In this document: piece by piece, positions 23,520 through 34,109 of the stretch
Layout: each line of letters begins with the position of its first letter
How positions within the stretch are numbered: position 1 is the stretch's first letter
Assembly (NCBI GenBank): GCA_039707465.1
Contig: CM077643.1
Coordinates: forward strand, 245,935,919 to 245,999,918
From: Rhabdophis nuchalis
Lineage: Eukaryota; Chordata; Lepidosauria; Squamata; Natricidae
Reading direction: 5' to 3'
DNA length: 64,000 nt
Notes under the pieces: generated by a model
The model's database searches: none
The model's input: only the letters and a program-made list of their open reading frames with translations
Told to the model about the DNA's origin: nothing
Program-made: the position numbers and the translations under genes

Positions 23520-24165
23520 GACATAGAGCATAGAATAGTAGTGTTGGAAGTAATTTTGGAGGTCTTCTAATACAACCCCCTGCTCTAGCAGAAGACCTAT
23601 GCCAGTGATGTCAAGCCTTTTTGTTGTTGGGTGCCAAAAATGCGAGGGCGCGTGTGTAATAGCACGTGCGCGTGCCAGCACTCATAATGCAAAGCGCCCC
23701 CCCCCACATGCACATGTGTGCACAACCTCACACACACACCACGCATGTCATACTGCTCGCCTCCAAGCTGAGCTTGGTATTTCCTCCGGGCGGCTGGGGG
23801 TGGCCATTTTCACCCTCCTCAGGCTCCAGGAAAGCTTCCAGAAACGAACTTCCGGTAGGTGTTTTTGCCCTCCCCAGGCTCCGGAGGCTTTCCTGAACCC
23901 TGGTGAGGGTAAAAATGGCCTCCCCCAGCCCTTTGGAAGGCTGAAAATCAACTGGCTGGCACACACATCTGTGTTGGAGCTGGTGGCTCGGGGTGCCAGC
24001 AGATATGGCTCCTGTGGCATGCGTGACATAGGTTCGCCATCATGGACCTATACCATTTAGACAAATGGCTGTCCAGTCTCTTTCTGGAAGCTTCCAGTGG
24101 TGGAGCACAAACAACTTTTGAAAGCAAGCTATTCCATTGGTTGATTGTATTGGTTGATTGCCATT
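23520..24165 (-). mobile_element. CR1 LINE 3' end split by a hAT element
   Basis: On the minus strand it reads the CR1 3' segment (a WF-type C-terminal coding piece, then GGGGGTTGTATTAGAAGACC and TCCAACACTACTATTCTATG). The order is that of the classic CR1 terminus. The hAT element at 23603-24045 interrupts it. ACCTAT(G/A)C marks the insertion site. Confidence 0.75.
23603..24045 (-). mobile_element. hAT-type element, GTGATGGCGAACC family (443 bp)
   Basis: The left end CAGTGATGTCAAGCC and the reverse complement of the right end CCATGATGGCGAACC match at 10 of 15 positions. Flanking octamers ACCTATGC (23595-23602) and ACCTATAC (24046-24053) match at 7 of 8. The family recurs at 48429-48721. It is GC-rich with a (CA)n interior and no transposase. 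Confidence 0.82.
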
Positions 24166-24379
24166 CAAAGACTGAGTAGCTCTGGATTTTGGAGTTCCTG
24201 GTTCCAAAATGCCACTGGTTCCACTACACCATCTTTGGTGATGGATGGGATTGCACTGCCCCAGACAGATCCAGTGTCTAATCTAGAGGTCCTCCAAGTC
24301 TCATGACTCTTGCTCAATGAGCAGGTGACCACTGTGGCTAAGAGGGCTTTGCACAGATATTTGGACATACATGTATTTA

Positions 24380-24616
24380 TTGAATTTATTTGTTTATTAT
24401 TACCTTTATTATTTTAAACAAATAACTCAAGGCAGGAAACATATCCAGCACTGCTCCGGTTTTCCCCACCACAATCCTGTGAGATGGGTTTGACTGAGAA
24501 AGAGTGATTGATCCAAAGTCATCCAGCTGGCTTTCATGGCTAAGGCAAGACTTGAATGCATGGTCTCCTTCTTTCTAACCTGGCGTCTTAACCACTACAC
24601 CAAATTGGCTCTCAGT
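24380..24616 (-). mobile_element. Sauria-type tRNA SINE, near complete
   Basis: On the minus strand it runs GAGAGCCAATTTGGTGTAGT, GGTTAAGACGCCAGGTTAG, a B-box-like CATTCAAGTCTTG, AAAGCCAGCTGGATGACTTTG, CTCAGTCAAACCCATCTCAC, and an A/T-rich tail. The SINE head has the A-box-like GGTGTAGTGG. It is the most complete copy in the window. Confidence 0.88.
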
Positions 24617-24617
24617 T

Positions 24618-25395
24618 GTGCCTGTTCCCGAATCAGCAGGACCCGTTTACAGTTGATCATGCCCTAGTCACCTCATGATTGGATATTGCAATATGCTCTA
24701 CATGGGATTGCTCCCGAAGAATTACGTGCATTCCAGTGGTGGGTTTCAAAATTTTTTAGAACCTCTTCTGTAGGTGTGGCTGGCTTTGTGGGAGTGGCTT
24801 GCCGGCCATGTGACTGGATGGGAGTGGCTTGCCAGCTATGTGACTGGGTGGGAGATCCAGTTTAAGATTTTGTTTTTAACTTTTAAAGCCCATCATGAAA
24901 CCAGACAATTTGATGCTTCTCCCTTGATATTTCAGCCCACCCCATTAGGTCTAGCAGAGAAGGCATGCTGCAGATACCATCAGCTAGCTATTTGGCAAGT
25001 CCCAGATCTGCCTTTTCTACTATGAAATTTACCTTATGGAAAATCCCTCCCCCCAAAAAAGCACATTAGACTAGCACTATCCCTTTTGATATTTCTAAAA
25101 GCCTTTAAGACTTGGTTAGATGATCAGGCTTGGGGCTCCTAAGAGACCAGATATTTCCTTAGATGGGTCCATTCTTGAGGTGGCCATTTGCATCCTCCCT
25201 TTGCCTAGGAGTTTGATTATTTGTTTTTATATTATTTATTTCTTAAGGTAGAATTTCTAAATTTTTATATCTGTTATTTTTACATTTGTGATTTTTATCT
25301 GGTTGTTGTGCACCACTCACAGACTTCCCCATCCAAACCCTTAGAGACTCCAAGCACTTGGTCACCTCTGGTGCAGCATCACTCAGTCAGCCAGG
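24618..25395 (+). mobile_element. L2-like LINE fragment with nested hAT piece
   Basis: The left part encodes a decayed SWLDYCNMLYMGLL motif. After a hAT-like piece (24733-24862) the frame continues with QFKILFLTFKAHHE, equivalent to the RFKVLVxxFKALHG motif of the intact LINE. The ORF between the two motifs is missing, so a deletion accompanied the insertion or preceded it. Confidence 0.7.
24733..24862 (+). mobile_element. Partial hAT-type element
   Basis: The left end CAGTGGTGGGTTTC and a GTGTGGC/GAGTGGC-rich body match 12498-12916. A near-duplicate GGGAGTGGCTTGCC block occurs twice. The right end is not identifiable. Confidence 0.65.
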
Positions 25396-25403
25396 GTAGA
25401 GAT

Positions 25404-25688
25404 CAGTGGTGGATTCCGGGCCCTGGCGGCGATGACATGGACGTGAGCAGCACACACATGATTCTTAGTGCTTCCATGAGCCTCCATGATGCTCCAGCTG
25501 CTCAGCAGTGTTGCGCAGGCACTGTATGCACCATGTGCATGCGCAGACATGCCGAAGACTTAAAAGACCAGTAAGGAGCTCAGGTGGGTGGGTGGGCCCT
25601 CCAGAGCACCATACCCAAATGGTATCCAGTGCTCCAGGCAAGCTCCAGTATGCTCATATGGGGGCGTACCTCCTGCAACCCACCACTG
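25404..25688 (+). mobile_element. hAT-type element (285 bp)
   Basis: The ends are CAGTGGTGGATTCC and GCAACCCACCACTG, with an exact 8-bp duplication GTAGAGAT (25396-25403 and 25689-25696). The interior GATGCTCCAGCTGCT and GGCCCTCCAGAGCACCATAC blocks match 2984-3469 and 40425-40981. This copy lacks the LINE tail found in those two. Confidence 0.93.
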
Positions 25689-25696
25689 GTAGAGAT

Positions 25697-26600
25697 CCAT
25701 AGTTGGGTATCCTCAGCATACTGAGGATATACCCATTTCATTTTATGAGGATATCCAGCTATAGATTTCCACCTGGTCTTATCTAGATTTTAAACAGAAG
25801 TGGGAGGAGACACTCCACACTGTAGGTGACGACAACATGGAACGCTTGCTCCCCACCCATTGCTGATTGGAACATGTCATAGAAGAAAATGGAGAACCAC
25901 TGCCAAACAGTGTTCCCCACTCCCAAGCCCTGGAAATGGTCCAAAAGGATACCATAGTCAATGGTGCTGAATATTACTGAGAGATCCAAGACAGCTAAAA
26001 CTAATGCACCACCTCCATTCCAAATTCTCCACAAATCATTCATAAGTGCAAACAAAGCTGTCCCAATGCTACAGGGGGAACCTATGGCATGCGTGGCACA
26101 GGTGGCACGCCGAGCCCTCTCTGCAGGCATGCAAGCCGTTGCCCCAGCTCAGCTTCACCAGGCATGCACACGCAACTCCCACTGTCAAGCTGGTTTTTGG
26201 ATCTCTGCTGTGCATGTGCAGGGCGATTGTGGGAGACGCGTGCATGCATGGAGGGTGGGGTGCACAGGGGGTGCATGCATGTGGGGGGTTGTCCATACAT
26301 GCACAGGGGTCATATGCACATGTGCAAGACCATGTAGGGAGTCATGCACGTGGGTGGGGTTCATGCATAAATACACTGGGGTTGTGGCACACGAGGGGGG
26401 GTTGTGGATGCATTGCATTATGGGTGCACGCACACACTTTCAGCACTTGGCAGTGAAAAGATTAGGGTTCAGATTGGGCTATAGCAGCCATCACTGCTAT
26501 AGCCCAATCTGAACCCTGACCAGAAACAATCTTGAAAATTTGCTTCATCCAAGATCCTCTGAAGTTCAACATCAACACTTGCTTAACAATCTTTGTTGTT
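25697..26600 (-). mobile_element. L2-like LINE reverse transcriptase fragment, interrupted
   Basis: On the minus strand it reads SGFRLGYS (near 26497-26520) and, after an insert, SIGTALFALMNDLW, a decayed LDLSVIFSTIDYGILLDHF and an IFFYDMFQSAMGGEQ segment. These match QSGFRPGHSTETALVALVDDLW, LDLSAAFDTIDHGILL and SYLSGRSQFVLAGEQ in the 58.8-62.8 kb LINE. The aspartate of the AAFD motif is lost, so it is inactive. A hAT-like insert lies at about 26074-26496. Confidence 0.8.
26074..26496 (+). mobile_element. hAT-like element, GTGATGGCGAACC family
   Basis: It starts AGGGGGAACCTATGGCATGCG and ends CAGCCATCACTG, matching the termini of the family at 48429 and 23603. The interior is made of GTGCATG/CATGCAC-rich repeats. 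The flanking sequence is complicated by a 21-bp inverted duplication (26464-26484 and 26497-26517), so the exact boundary is uncertain. Confidence 0.55.
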
Positions 26601-26712
26601 GTTGTTGTTGTTTTAAAAAGGGGGTGAGTTTGGATGAAAGTTGTCTTGTCTAACAGAACTGAGTTGAAAAATGGCCTCTTAAGAAGTAGCTACAATACAT
26701 AATGTTAGTTAT

Positions 26713-26840
26713 CTATATAAATAAAAATGTAAAATAGTTTGTGCAAAGCCGCTAATCTCAAAAACTACTGGACCGATTTACACCAAATTTTCACACAATG
26801 TTCCCAAGGACTTCCGATAATATAATACGTACTTATTTTG
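26713..26840 (+). mobile_element. Possible Helitron-like 5' end
   Basis: It starts TCTATATAAATAAAAATGTAA and continues AAAACTACTGGACCGATTTA and AAATTTTCACACAATGT. The reverse complement of 36070-36193 has the same start and order. TCTATATAAATA heads are typical of some Helitron families; this is an inference and no Rep/helicase is present. Confidence 0.4.
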
Positions 26841-26879
26841 TGGCTAGCACACCTGTATCATGTGCAAGGTACACAAACA

Positions 26880-27425
26880 TAAAATGTACCCACTGATCAG
26901 GTTTTTACCTCCCTGTAACTCCTCCCACCCCGCTGTTGCGTCAGTGAATGGCCTTGAGGCGGCCCATTGCCAAGGGCAATGTGGGAATCTATGCAGGTGC
27001 CTCCCTGGGCCAGGCCAATGGCCAAAGCCACCCGGTAGCCTCGTGGGATGCCGCGCCCAGCATCTCCTGGGGGCGGGGCAGGTGGGGGGGAAGCCTTGCC
27101 TCCATGCCTCCTTGCCGATGCTGTCGCCCTCACCACCACTGCAGCAGCCCCGCCCCCACCGGCCCACTGATCTCTTCTCGCCGGTGCTGCCGCCAGGGAG
27201 AGATTAGATGGTCGGCAGGAGGCAGAGGGCAAGGCCGCAGTGGCGGGAGTAGCAGGCACCACGACAGCATCAGCGAGGAGGCACGGAGGCAGAAACCTGC
27301 CCCACCCCCAGGAGAAACCAGATACGGCGCCCCACAAAGCCACAAGGTGGCTCCTGCCACCAGCCCTGAGGGAGGGAGGGTGGCCAGGCTGACTTTGGGG
27401 AGGCGGCAGAAGCACCAGGAGCCAC
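26880..27425. other. GC-rich island, unclassified
   Basis: About 550 bp with high GC and many CpG, flanked by AT-rich repeats. Several long overlapping frames exist on both strands, as expected from low stop density. None shows a domain. It could be the cargo of the Helitron-like element or of another transposon, or a CpG island. Confidence 0.35.
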
Positions 27426-27560
27426 AGGCACAGCGGCAGAAACTTGAACAAGTAACGGGAGCTCACTTCATTACATGGTGCTAGGGATTGGAACCACTGA
27501 ACTGCCAACCTTTCTGATCAACAGGGTCAGCATCTTAGCCACTGAACCACCACGTCTCAT
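27425..27560 (-). mobile_element. tRNA-derived SINE (GGTGGCTCAGTGGCTAAG family), truncated
   Basis: On the minus strand it has GGTGGTTCAGTGGCTAAGAT, CTGATCAGAAAGGTTGGCAG, a B box GTTCCAATCCC and TAGCACCATG. It matches the head of 28797-29137. Confidence 0.8.
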
Positions 27561-27659
27561 TTCAGATACCTAGGTTCAAAAACCATTGCCCTAGGTTTCT
27601 CCCATTTGAAGGTTGCAAACAGATGAACAGACAGGAGAGTTTTAGCACTATATAAATTG

Positions 27660-28125
27660 AGATAAGGCCTTAACAGAATGTGGCTTTCAGCAGAAGAAAA
27701 CAATAATAATTCCTACCCATTTGGCAGCTATTTGGAAATAATGGCTGCTTGCTGAATGGTTCCTTCGGTCTTCATTGCTGCCTCTGAATGTTGTAGGTAA
27801 GGAGAAAGGAAACTCTCCCACAATTGCTCATAATGGATAATTAGGGGAATGGATGACCTGTTCTCCCAGCCCAGAAATTCTATCTCATTAGCCAATGCTG
27901 TTTTTCAGTGACACTCATTTCGATTTCACCATCTAAACCTAAAACACGAGAAAACAACAAAATGAAAAGAAACGGGAAGAGTGACAAATGTTTTCATCCC
28001 TCCATTTCCTTGGCTGCAGATAAATCCTGAATAAATGCTATGCCGTCTTGAAATAATATTTATTTTCACGTTTATCCTGCTGCGAGCAGGCATTAGAAAT
28101 CATCATTAGCTAAATTGAAAGTTTT
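27660..28125. other. Single-copy sequence, candidate conserved noncoding element
   Basis: No repeat family is recognised. It is rich in homeodomain-type cores (GGATAATTAGG, CATTAGCCAATG, ATCATCATTAGCTAAATTG). It has no coding frame of note. The call rests on sequence texture alone. Confidence 0.3.
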
Positions 28126-28129
28126 AGTT

Positions 28130-28795
28130 TTCCTTCTTTCTTTTCTTTTTAAATCCCCCAGGACCGCTTGGATGCTTCAGTACTTTGCTTGGTTTTAGCA
28201 CTCTGCCACACACCATTATCTGCCCCCAAGGCTCTTGTCTACAGATGTCTTCGTGAATTATATATAGGTTAAAAGATTTTCCCATAAATGGTGGGTTCAC
28301 TGGAGAGACTGCTTGAACGTTTGAACCCATCCATAAGACAGGACATTTTTCATTAGTCTTCATTCAACTCTCAGTCACCCTTTCTAATTCAGCATACTGC
28401 AAATGTAGCATTATCTCCTCGCTTTCTCTGATTTCCCTCAAGTGCTTTTTTAAAAATAAGAATTTCCAGGCTGTTGTTGAAATTCTTCCTTAATATTGTG
28501 AGGAACTTGATATCCTTATGTTTTTGACTTGATTAATGTTCACTAAGAAACTATTTAGAACGTGTAACATGGCAGGTGCACTTTATTAAAAAAAAAAAAA
28601 TCCCAGTCCCAAAATATATTTTCTGGAAATGAAAACAAAGAGTAATAGAAAATGTTTCCCAATTTAACAAAAAAAAAAAGTACACTTGAAGAATAGATAT
28701 TTTTTTTTTAAATGACAGTCTGTATCTCAGTGGATTTTTAAATTTCTCTGTTCAATTTGTAATGAAGACATACTGTATATTCCTTAAATTTTATA
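28130..28795. other. Unassigned AT-rich sequence
   Basis: Poly-A and poly-T runs occur at about 28589, 28669 and 28699. No feature was recognised. Confidence 0.35.
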
Positions 28796-28796
28796 G

Positions 28797-29137
28797 ATAA
28801 AGGTAAAGGTTCCCTTCACACATATGTGCTAGTCGTTCCTGACTCTAGGGAGCGATACTCATTTCCATTTCAAAGCTGAAGAGTCAGCGCTTCCCGAAGA
28901 CGTCTCCGTGGTCATGCAGCCGGCATGACTAAATGCCAAAGGCACACGGAACACTGTTACCTTCCCATCAAAGGTGGTCCCTATTTTTCTACGTGCTTTC
29001 AAACTGTTAGGTTGGCAGAAACTGGGACAGGTACCGGCGCTCACTCCGTAATGTGGCGCTAGGGATTTGAACTGCCGAACTGTCGGCCTTTCTGATCGAC
29101 AAGCTCAGTGTCTTAGCCACTGAGCCACCGCATCCCA
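28797..29137 (-). mobile_element. tRNA-derived SINE, near full length (AAAGGTAAAGG-tailed)
   Basis: On the minus strand it begins TGCGGTGGCTCAGTGGCTAAG (A-box region), then GATCAGAAAGGCCGACAGTT, a B box GTTCAAATCCC, GGCGCCACATTACGGAGTGAG, a body with GACCACCTTTGATGGGAAGG and CATGCCGGCTGCATGACCACG, and a 3' end AACCTTTACCTTTA. It is 341 bp and has no large deletion. Confidence 0.88.
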
Positions 29138-29164
29138 CTTTATACATTATTTTATACATTTTAT

Positions 29165-29355
29165 TCGGAAGGTTGAGAGTTCAATGCTAGGAAATGACAG
29201 CTGTTTCTCTATCAGGGCACAAAGAGAAAAAAATATATCTGCTGTGAACTCTGCATAGGCATCAGAAAGGGTTTCTGGCCACCAAACCCTCAGCTCCATT
29301 TAGTCGCTCCCAACTCCACTCCAATAAAAGGGAATATGGGGTTGTAAAAAGAAAA
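29165..29355 (+). mobile_element. tRNA-derived SINE (GTGGCCTAGTGG family), 5'-truncated
   Basis: Begins within AAGGTTGAGAGTTCAATGC (B-box region). It continues AGAAAAAAATATATCTGCTG, CCTCAGCTCCATTTAGTCGC, AATATGGGGTTGTAAAAAG and an A-rich tail. It matches 7050-7218. Confidence 0.75.
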
Positions 29356-29455
29356 AAAAACAGGCAGCATCTGCATTACTATCAATGGAATCCAACATCT
29401 GAAAAGTTGTTGACTGTGGTCCTGCAAGGTAACATTCTGCATTTACCCTAAGGAC

Positions 29456-29495
29456 CAGGGGTGGGTTCGGCAGAACTGGTAGGAATCCACCACTC
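29456..29495 (+). mobile_element. 40-bp micro-hAT element
   Basis: The sequence from CAGGGGTGGGTTCG to GAATCCACCACTC has hAT-like inverted ends and almost no interior. It is flanked by an exact 8-bp duplication CTAAGGAC (29448-29455 and 29496-29503). Confidence 0.75.
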
Positions 29496-29929
29496 CTAAG
29501 GACCAAATAAAGCCCCTATAGTTTCTTATCCAGCATCTTTTAAGGCTTACCTTTCTTTTTATTTTTGATGGCTCACACTCTTTTTCTACATTTTGAATAC
29601 ACTTATTGATTTAAATGTATTGGCTGCCTAACTCCAGCAGATTCTGGATGATACCCAAAAACAGAAAGCTAACTATTATTAATATCACATCAACATTACA
29701 ATTTCTACAATCATCAAAATCTCATCAAATTATTCTATCACAATACACACACATACACATACAACAAGTCATCTCCTGAAATTGGAACATTGTTTCCTTG
29801 TTTCAAAAGTTCTTCCATATTAATAACCAAGCCTGTATTTAGCATTGCGATATTGCAATATAAACAATTTTACATACCGGTATGTTTATAGGTATTTTAT
29901 ACTGTACATCTATATATAAAAGACCATGC

Positions 29930-30780
29930 AATGCTTGCAGAAATGGAACTAACCCTCTGGAGGTAGATTTGCATAGGGATGGTATGATAGCCATTGCAAT
30001 CTTGAACTTTCAAAAAGCTTGTGACAAAATGTTTTATCAAAATGTCCTGAAGGGAATTAGCACTCAGAGTTTAAGAGCAGCTGTTGTCTTGTAAATCAGC
30101 TATTGGACAGAAAATGAAGATGGCAGTTGGCATAAATCAACAGCAATAATGAAGGGTTGTAAGAATTCAAAAGAAAGCAAGTCTTAAAACTCTGCACTCT
30201 TTTGATAATCATATGACTATGCCTCCTTTAGTGGCCATAATGTTCTTTATGATTCAGGACCATACAAAGTTCTTCTAGTCAAGAAAATTATAAAGTCTAG
30301 CTTTGTTTGGATTCATTTCATGGTCTCTACATCTGATCTCTCTATGATTGTTTCTTCTTCTGTTGTTTCAGAGTTGGAATTGGATGTAGTGGCTGAATTC
30401 ATTGTAGCCTTAAAGTATTCACAAGGGTGAAGACAAAAATGGATTGGAAGACTTTCCAGAATCAGAGGCATGGGCTTATTGGCAAACAAAGCTCAGCTTA
30501 AGTAGGTATACATCGCAGGCCAAATCCGTAATTCATCACTATCCTGATAGGATCTGAACTGACAGTGACTGACCAGGAGAGAAATTGTGGAATTGTATTA
30601 GACAGCTTGATGAAAACATTGGCAAATTCATTCTCAGGATTACTAGGCAAGGGTGAAAAGGGAAATTTCTAATCGAGTAACTCTGTTTTATAGATCTATG
30701 TTAAGGTTAGATGGTCAACAAGTAGTGAAGAGCAGTGAAGTGCTGAAAGTAGTTAAAAAAAGAGCAATAATTAAATGTTG
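29930..30780 (+). mobile_element. Degenerate CR1-type reverse transcriptase fragment
   Basis: A short frame reads AILNFQKACDKMFYQNVLK, a decayed form of the CR1 motif FLDFQKAFDKVPHQRLL. Further on, CGIVLDSLMKTLANSF resembles LGVLVDSSLKMS. In the first motif the catalytic aspartate position survives but the flanks carry stops. It is ancient and non-functional. Confidence 0.6.
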
Positions 30781-30939
30781 CTTTAACCTGTGTGCATGTA
30801 TATGTGAATGTGAAGACCTTTTTTTACTGTAAAGATCTTTTTTTACTGTAATACTGTCATTCCTGCCACTTGCTATGCTACCTGTTCAATTGGTGTGTGC
30901 TACCTGTTCTGATATAAGCCAATGAAACCTGGACACTAA

Positions 30940-31262
30940 CCTCACAATTTATACAAAAGCTACGAGTGACACAACAGACCCATGGAAAAATAGATGTTCG
31001 GCATCATAAGACAAGATAGAAAGAACTGCACATGGATTAGCGAGCAAACAAAAGTATATGGTGTCATCAAGACAGTAAAAGAATTGAAATGGAAATGGTC
31101 ACATAGCAAGAAGAACTGATGACAGGTGGACCAAAGCACAGTCATAGAATGGATCCCACTTGATAAAAAGCACCCACAAAAGAGACCTAGAACAAGATGG
31201 ATGACAACATCAGCAAGTATTGCAGTCCCAATTGGCAAAAGATAGCTCAGGACCTTATAGGA
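30940..31262 (+). mobile_element. RTE-type LINE C-terminal fragment
   Basis: Decayed frames give RTRWMTTS..., then WQKIAQD (PNWQKIAQD near 31230-31255), upstream of which lies WIPLDKKHPQKRPRTRW-like sequence. This RPRTRW...NW..AQD pattern is typical of RTE-clade reverse transcriptase C-termini. Stops and frameshifts are present. Confidence 0.55.
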
Positions 31263-31299
31263 CCTTGAAACATGCGGAAGAGGCCTTCATCCTGCAGTA

Positions 31300-32435
31300 G
31301 GCCATCTGGGTGAGATCATCCGTGGTTTTGGGGTAGAGTACCATCTGTACGCTGATGACACTCAGCTGTACGTATCTACCCCAAACCACCCCAATGATGC
31401 CGTCAAAGTGATGTCCCGGTGTCTGGAAGCCGTGCGGGTCTGGATGGGAAGGAACAGACTCATACTCAACCCATCCAAGACCGAGTGGCTGTGGTTTCCA
31501 GCGACCCGGTTCAACCAGTTCATTCCATCGCTGGCCATAGGGGGTGAACACCTAGCTCCCGTGGATAGGGCACGCAACTTGAGCATCCTCCTTGAAACCC
31601 GGCTATCCATGGAAGAGCAAGTGACAGCCATTGCCAGGGGGGCATTCTACCAGGTTCGCCTGGTACGGCAGTTGCGGCCCTTATTGGACCGGGACACCCT
31701 GCGCACAGTGACTCACGCACTCATGACATCCCGGCTAGACTACTGCAATGCTCTCTACATGGGGCTCCCCTTGAGGTGCACCCGATGACTGCAGCTAGTC
31801 CAGAATGCAGTTGCGCGGGCAGTTCTGGGAACCTCCAGGTTTGCCCATGTAACACTGCTCCTGCGCGAGCTGCATTGGCTGCCTGTGGCCTTTCAGGTGC
31901 GCTTCAAGGTGTTGGTTACCACCTTTAAAGCACTCCATGGCACGGGACCTAGTTATCTGCGGGATCGCATCCTGCCCCATACATCCCTTTGGCCGATTCG
32001 CTCCCACAGAGAGGGACTTCTTCGGGTGCCGTCCACTAGGCAATGCCAGCGGGCGATGCCCAGGGAAGGGCCTTCTCTGTGGTGGGCCCAACCCTCTGGA
32101 ACGACCTACCCCCCGAAATCAGAACAATGATGGACCTCCGCTCCTTCCTCCAGGAGTTAAAGACTCACTTCTCCCATCAGGCCGGCCTGGCCTAACTTTT
32201 TATACCTAGCCACAGAAAGAAATTGCTTAATTAGAATTTTAAGGGGAAATTGTTAGGGTTTTAGGGGTTTTAATATTGAGTTTAGCACAGGGGTAATTTA
32301 ATTCGGTTTTAATATTTTTTAATATTTTGTATATTGTCATATTTATCAGATTTTTAATTTCCTGTGCACCGCCCCGAGTCCCCATGGGGGAGAGGGCGAG
32401 GTCTATAAATTTAAAAATAAAGAAAATAAAAGATA
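31300..32435 (+). mobile_element. L2/CR1-group LINE, 3' third
   Basis: The open part encodes GEIIRGFGVEYHLYADDTQLYV, so it starts just before the YADD box and is 5'-truncated. It continues SKTEWLWFPATRFN, TSRLDYCNALYMGLPLRCTR, then a TGA stop at 31786-31788. After this the frame resumes with VQNAVARAVLGTSR, LRELHWLPVAFQVRFKVLV and ALHGTGPSYLRDRILPHTS. A frameshift follows near the C-terminus. The 3' UTR has TGTGCACCGCCCCGAGTCC and an AAATAAAGAAAATAAAAG tail. It is a close relative of the LINE at 58821-62820 and supplies the tryptophan codon missing there. Confidence 0.93.
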
Positions 32436-32457
32436 AAAGATGAACAATGGCTAAGAT

Positions 32458-32615
32458 TCAGCTCGTTCTCTCCTGTTCGGGCAAACTGGTAGTGGCGGCT
32501 ACGAGAGGCTCCACCTACCTGCCCCGATGTAAAGTGCGAGCACTGCGCATGCACAGAAATGCAAGCGCGTTCACATTTGCAAACTGGTAGGGAAGGTAAG
32601 TGAATCCCACCTCTG
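32458..32615 (+). mobile_element. hAT-type element (158 bp)
   Basis: An exact 8-bp duplication GCTAAGAT flanks the element (32450-32457 and 32616-32623). The right end is GAATCCCACCTCTG; the left end, TCAGCTCGTTCTC, is decayed. Internal GGGCAAACTGGTAGTGGC and GCGCATGCACAGAA blocks recur at 58020-58162. Confidence 0.8.
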
Positions 32616-32623
32616 GCTAAGAT

Positions 32624-33860
32624 GATGAATGATGATGACTGTCATACACAGTATTTGAATGGTGGTAGATTTTTGTTCTTGGGTGCCCACAATTAATTAA
32701 TGGATTACATTTATTGGTAGCCCCCATTTTATGACACTGAGGATATATAAGGAATATTTAATCATGTTGAGAAGGTAGGTCATGACCCTTCCTCTAATAT
32801 GTCCATATCCCAAAGGAATGCACACACACATGCATACATTCTCCTGTAGGATTTTCTTGAAGGTGAGAGCTGCCATACCCACAGTGAATATTCCTAAGCT
32901 TCAATAAAAGAAAATATACTGTAGTACACTGTAGATTTTAAACAGCAGCACCGGAGCTGTGTGTTGCTTGGATGCTGCAATTCCTATAGGCAGATATACC
33001 TGGAACAAAGATATCTTCAGAGAGTTTTGAATTTATAGGACAGAAATTCTTTTCTAGCAATTTAAGAGTGCAGCTCTGTTAAGATCAAATGAATCTTTTA
33101 TGAAGCTTAGGCTCTGTTTTTAGCCGTGTAGAGATCACATTGGTAGCTGCAATGAACAGAGCATTGTCATTCAGAATTTCTAAGCTGATTCTTTTTGATC
33201 TTAGGAAAGTTAGCCAAGGTGGATAACAAGGTTAACAGCCACATATCTATTTTAAAGTTCAGTGGTTTTAATTTGTGTAGGCGTCTACTGAGTTCATGGA
33301 TACCAAACAGAAATAAGTGTGGACATGTGTGTGTGTGTGTTCTTGTTTGCCAAGTCTTTCTTTGCAGCTATTAGAAAGCCAGAACTATTTGGGGAATCAT
33401 AGAGGATGCACAGTGTTTGTGTGTGTTACTGCAAATATTTATTTTATATTCATTTGGGTATTCTGAGTAAGTGAAAGAAGAATTTCTCAGGGCTATTAAA
33501 TTTTAAATACTTTGCAGTTACTAAGCAGCTCAGTATTCATATATGCTTACCTAAAAGGAGACAACCTTGAAGTTAACATGACTTTTCATACCACCCCTCC
33601 TCCCAGCCCAGCTGCCTCTTGATAAATCTAGGTTGAGGTTAACTTTGAGTGGGAGAAAAATGCTTTTCGGCTGAATATGCCATTTCGAAATGAAAGTATA
33701 TCATATATAAGGAAACTGCAAGGTCAAGATACTCTCCACACAAGTCTGCCATAGTGCTCAGTTTCTGGGCTCCTTATTTGTATGGTTTAGAAAGTGCCCT
33801 TGCTAAGGAGTTGTCAGCGTCCTTGACCAGGACTTAAACAAGATGTGATAGCTGTACACA
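32624..33860. other. Unassigned AT-rich sequence
   Basis: No transposon or exon was recognised. A short (TG)n lies at 33328-33341. Confidence 0.35.
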
Positions 33861-33868
33861 GTTTAACT

Positions 33869-34003
33869 CAGGGATGTCCAAACTTGGGAACTTTAAGACT
33901 TGTGGACTTCAACTCCCAGAATTCCCCAGCCAGCTAGGCTGGCTGGGGAATTCTGGGAGTTGAAGTCCACAAGTCTTAAAGTTCCCAAGTTTGGACATCC
34001 CTG
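33869..34003. mobile_element. Perfect palindromic hAT MITE (135 bp)
   Basis: Two 66-bp arms with no mismatch (33869-33934 and 33938-34003) are separated by the 3-bp loop TAG. The ends are CAGGGATGTCC and GGACATCCCTG. An exact 8-bp duplication GTTTAACT flanks the element (33861-33868 and 34004-34011). It is non-coding. A decayed relative lies at 45950-46050. Confidence 0.95.
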
Positions 34004-34109
34004 GTTTAACTAGACTGCTATGTTCAAACTTAGCCAAATTGTTTCAAAGACAGGACACATTCAACATACAATCTGATTGAATGCAATTAGATGAAAATGA
34101 CATTAAATA

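Noticed and set aside
26897..27508. Overlapping 107-203 codon frames on both strands
   Set aside because: The region is GC-rich with few stops in any frame. Several frames overlap on both strands and none shows motif or composition support.
33869..34003. Long hairpin as a transcription terminator
   Set aside because: It is a transposon with a target-site duplication, in a vertebrate context with no bacterial operon.
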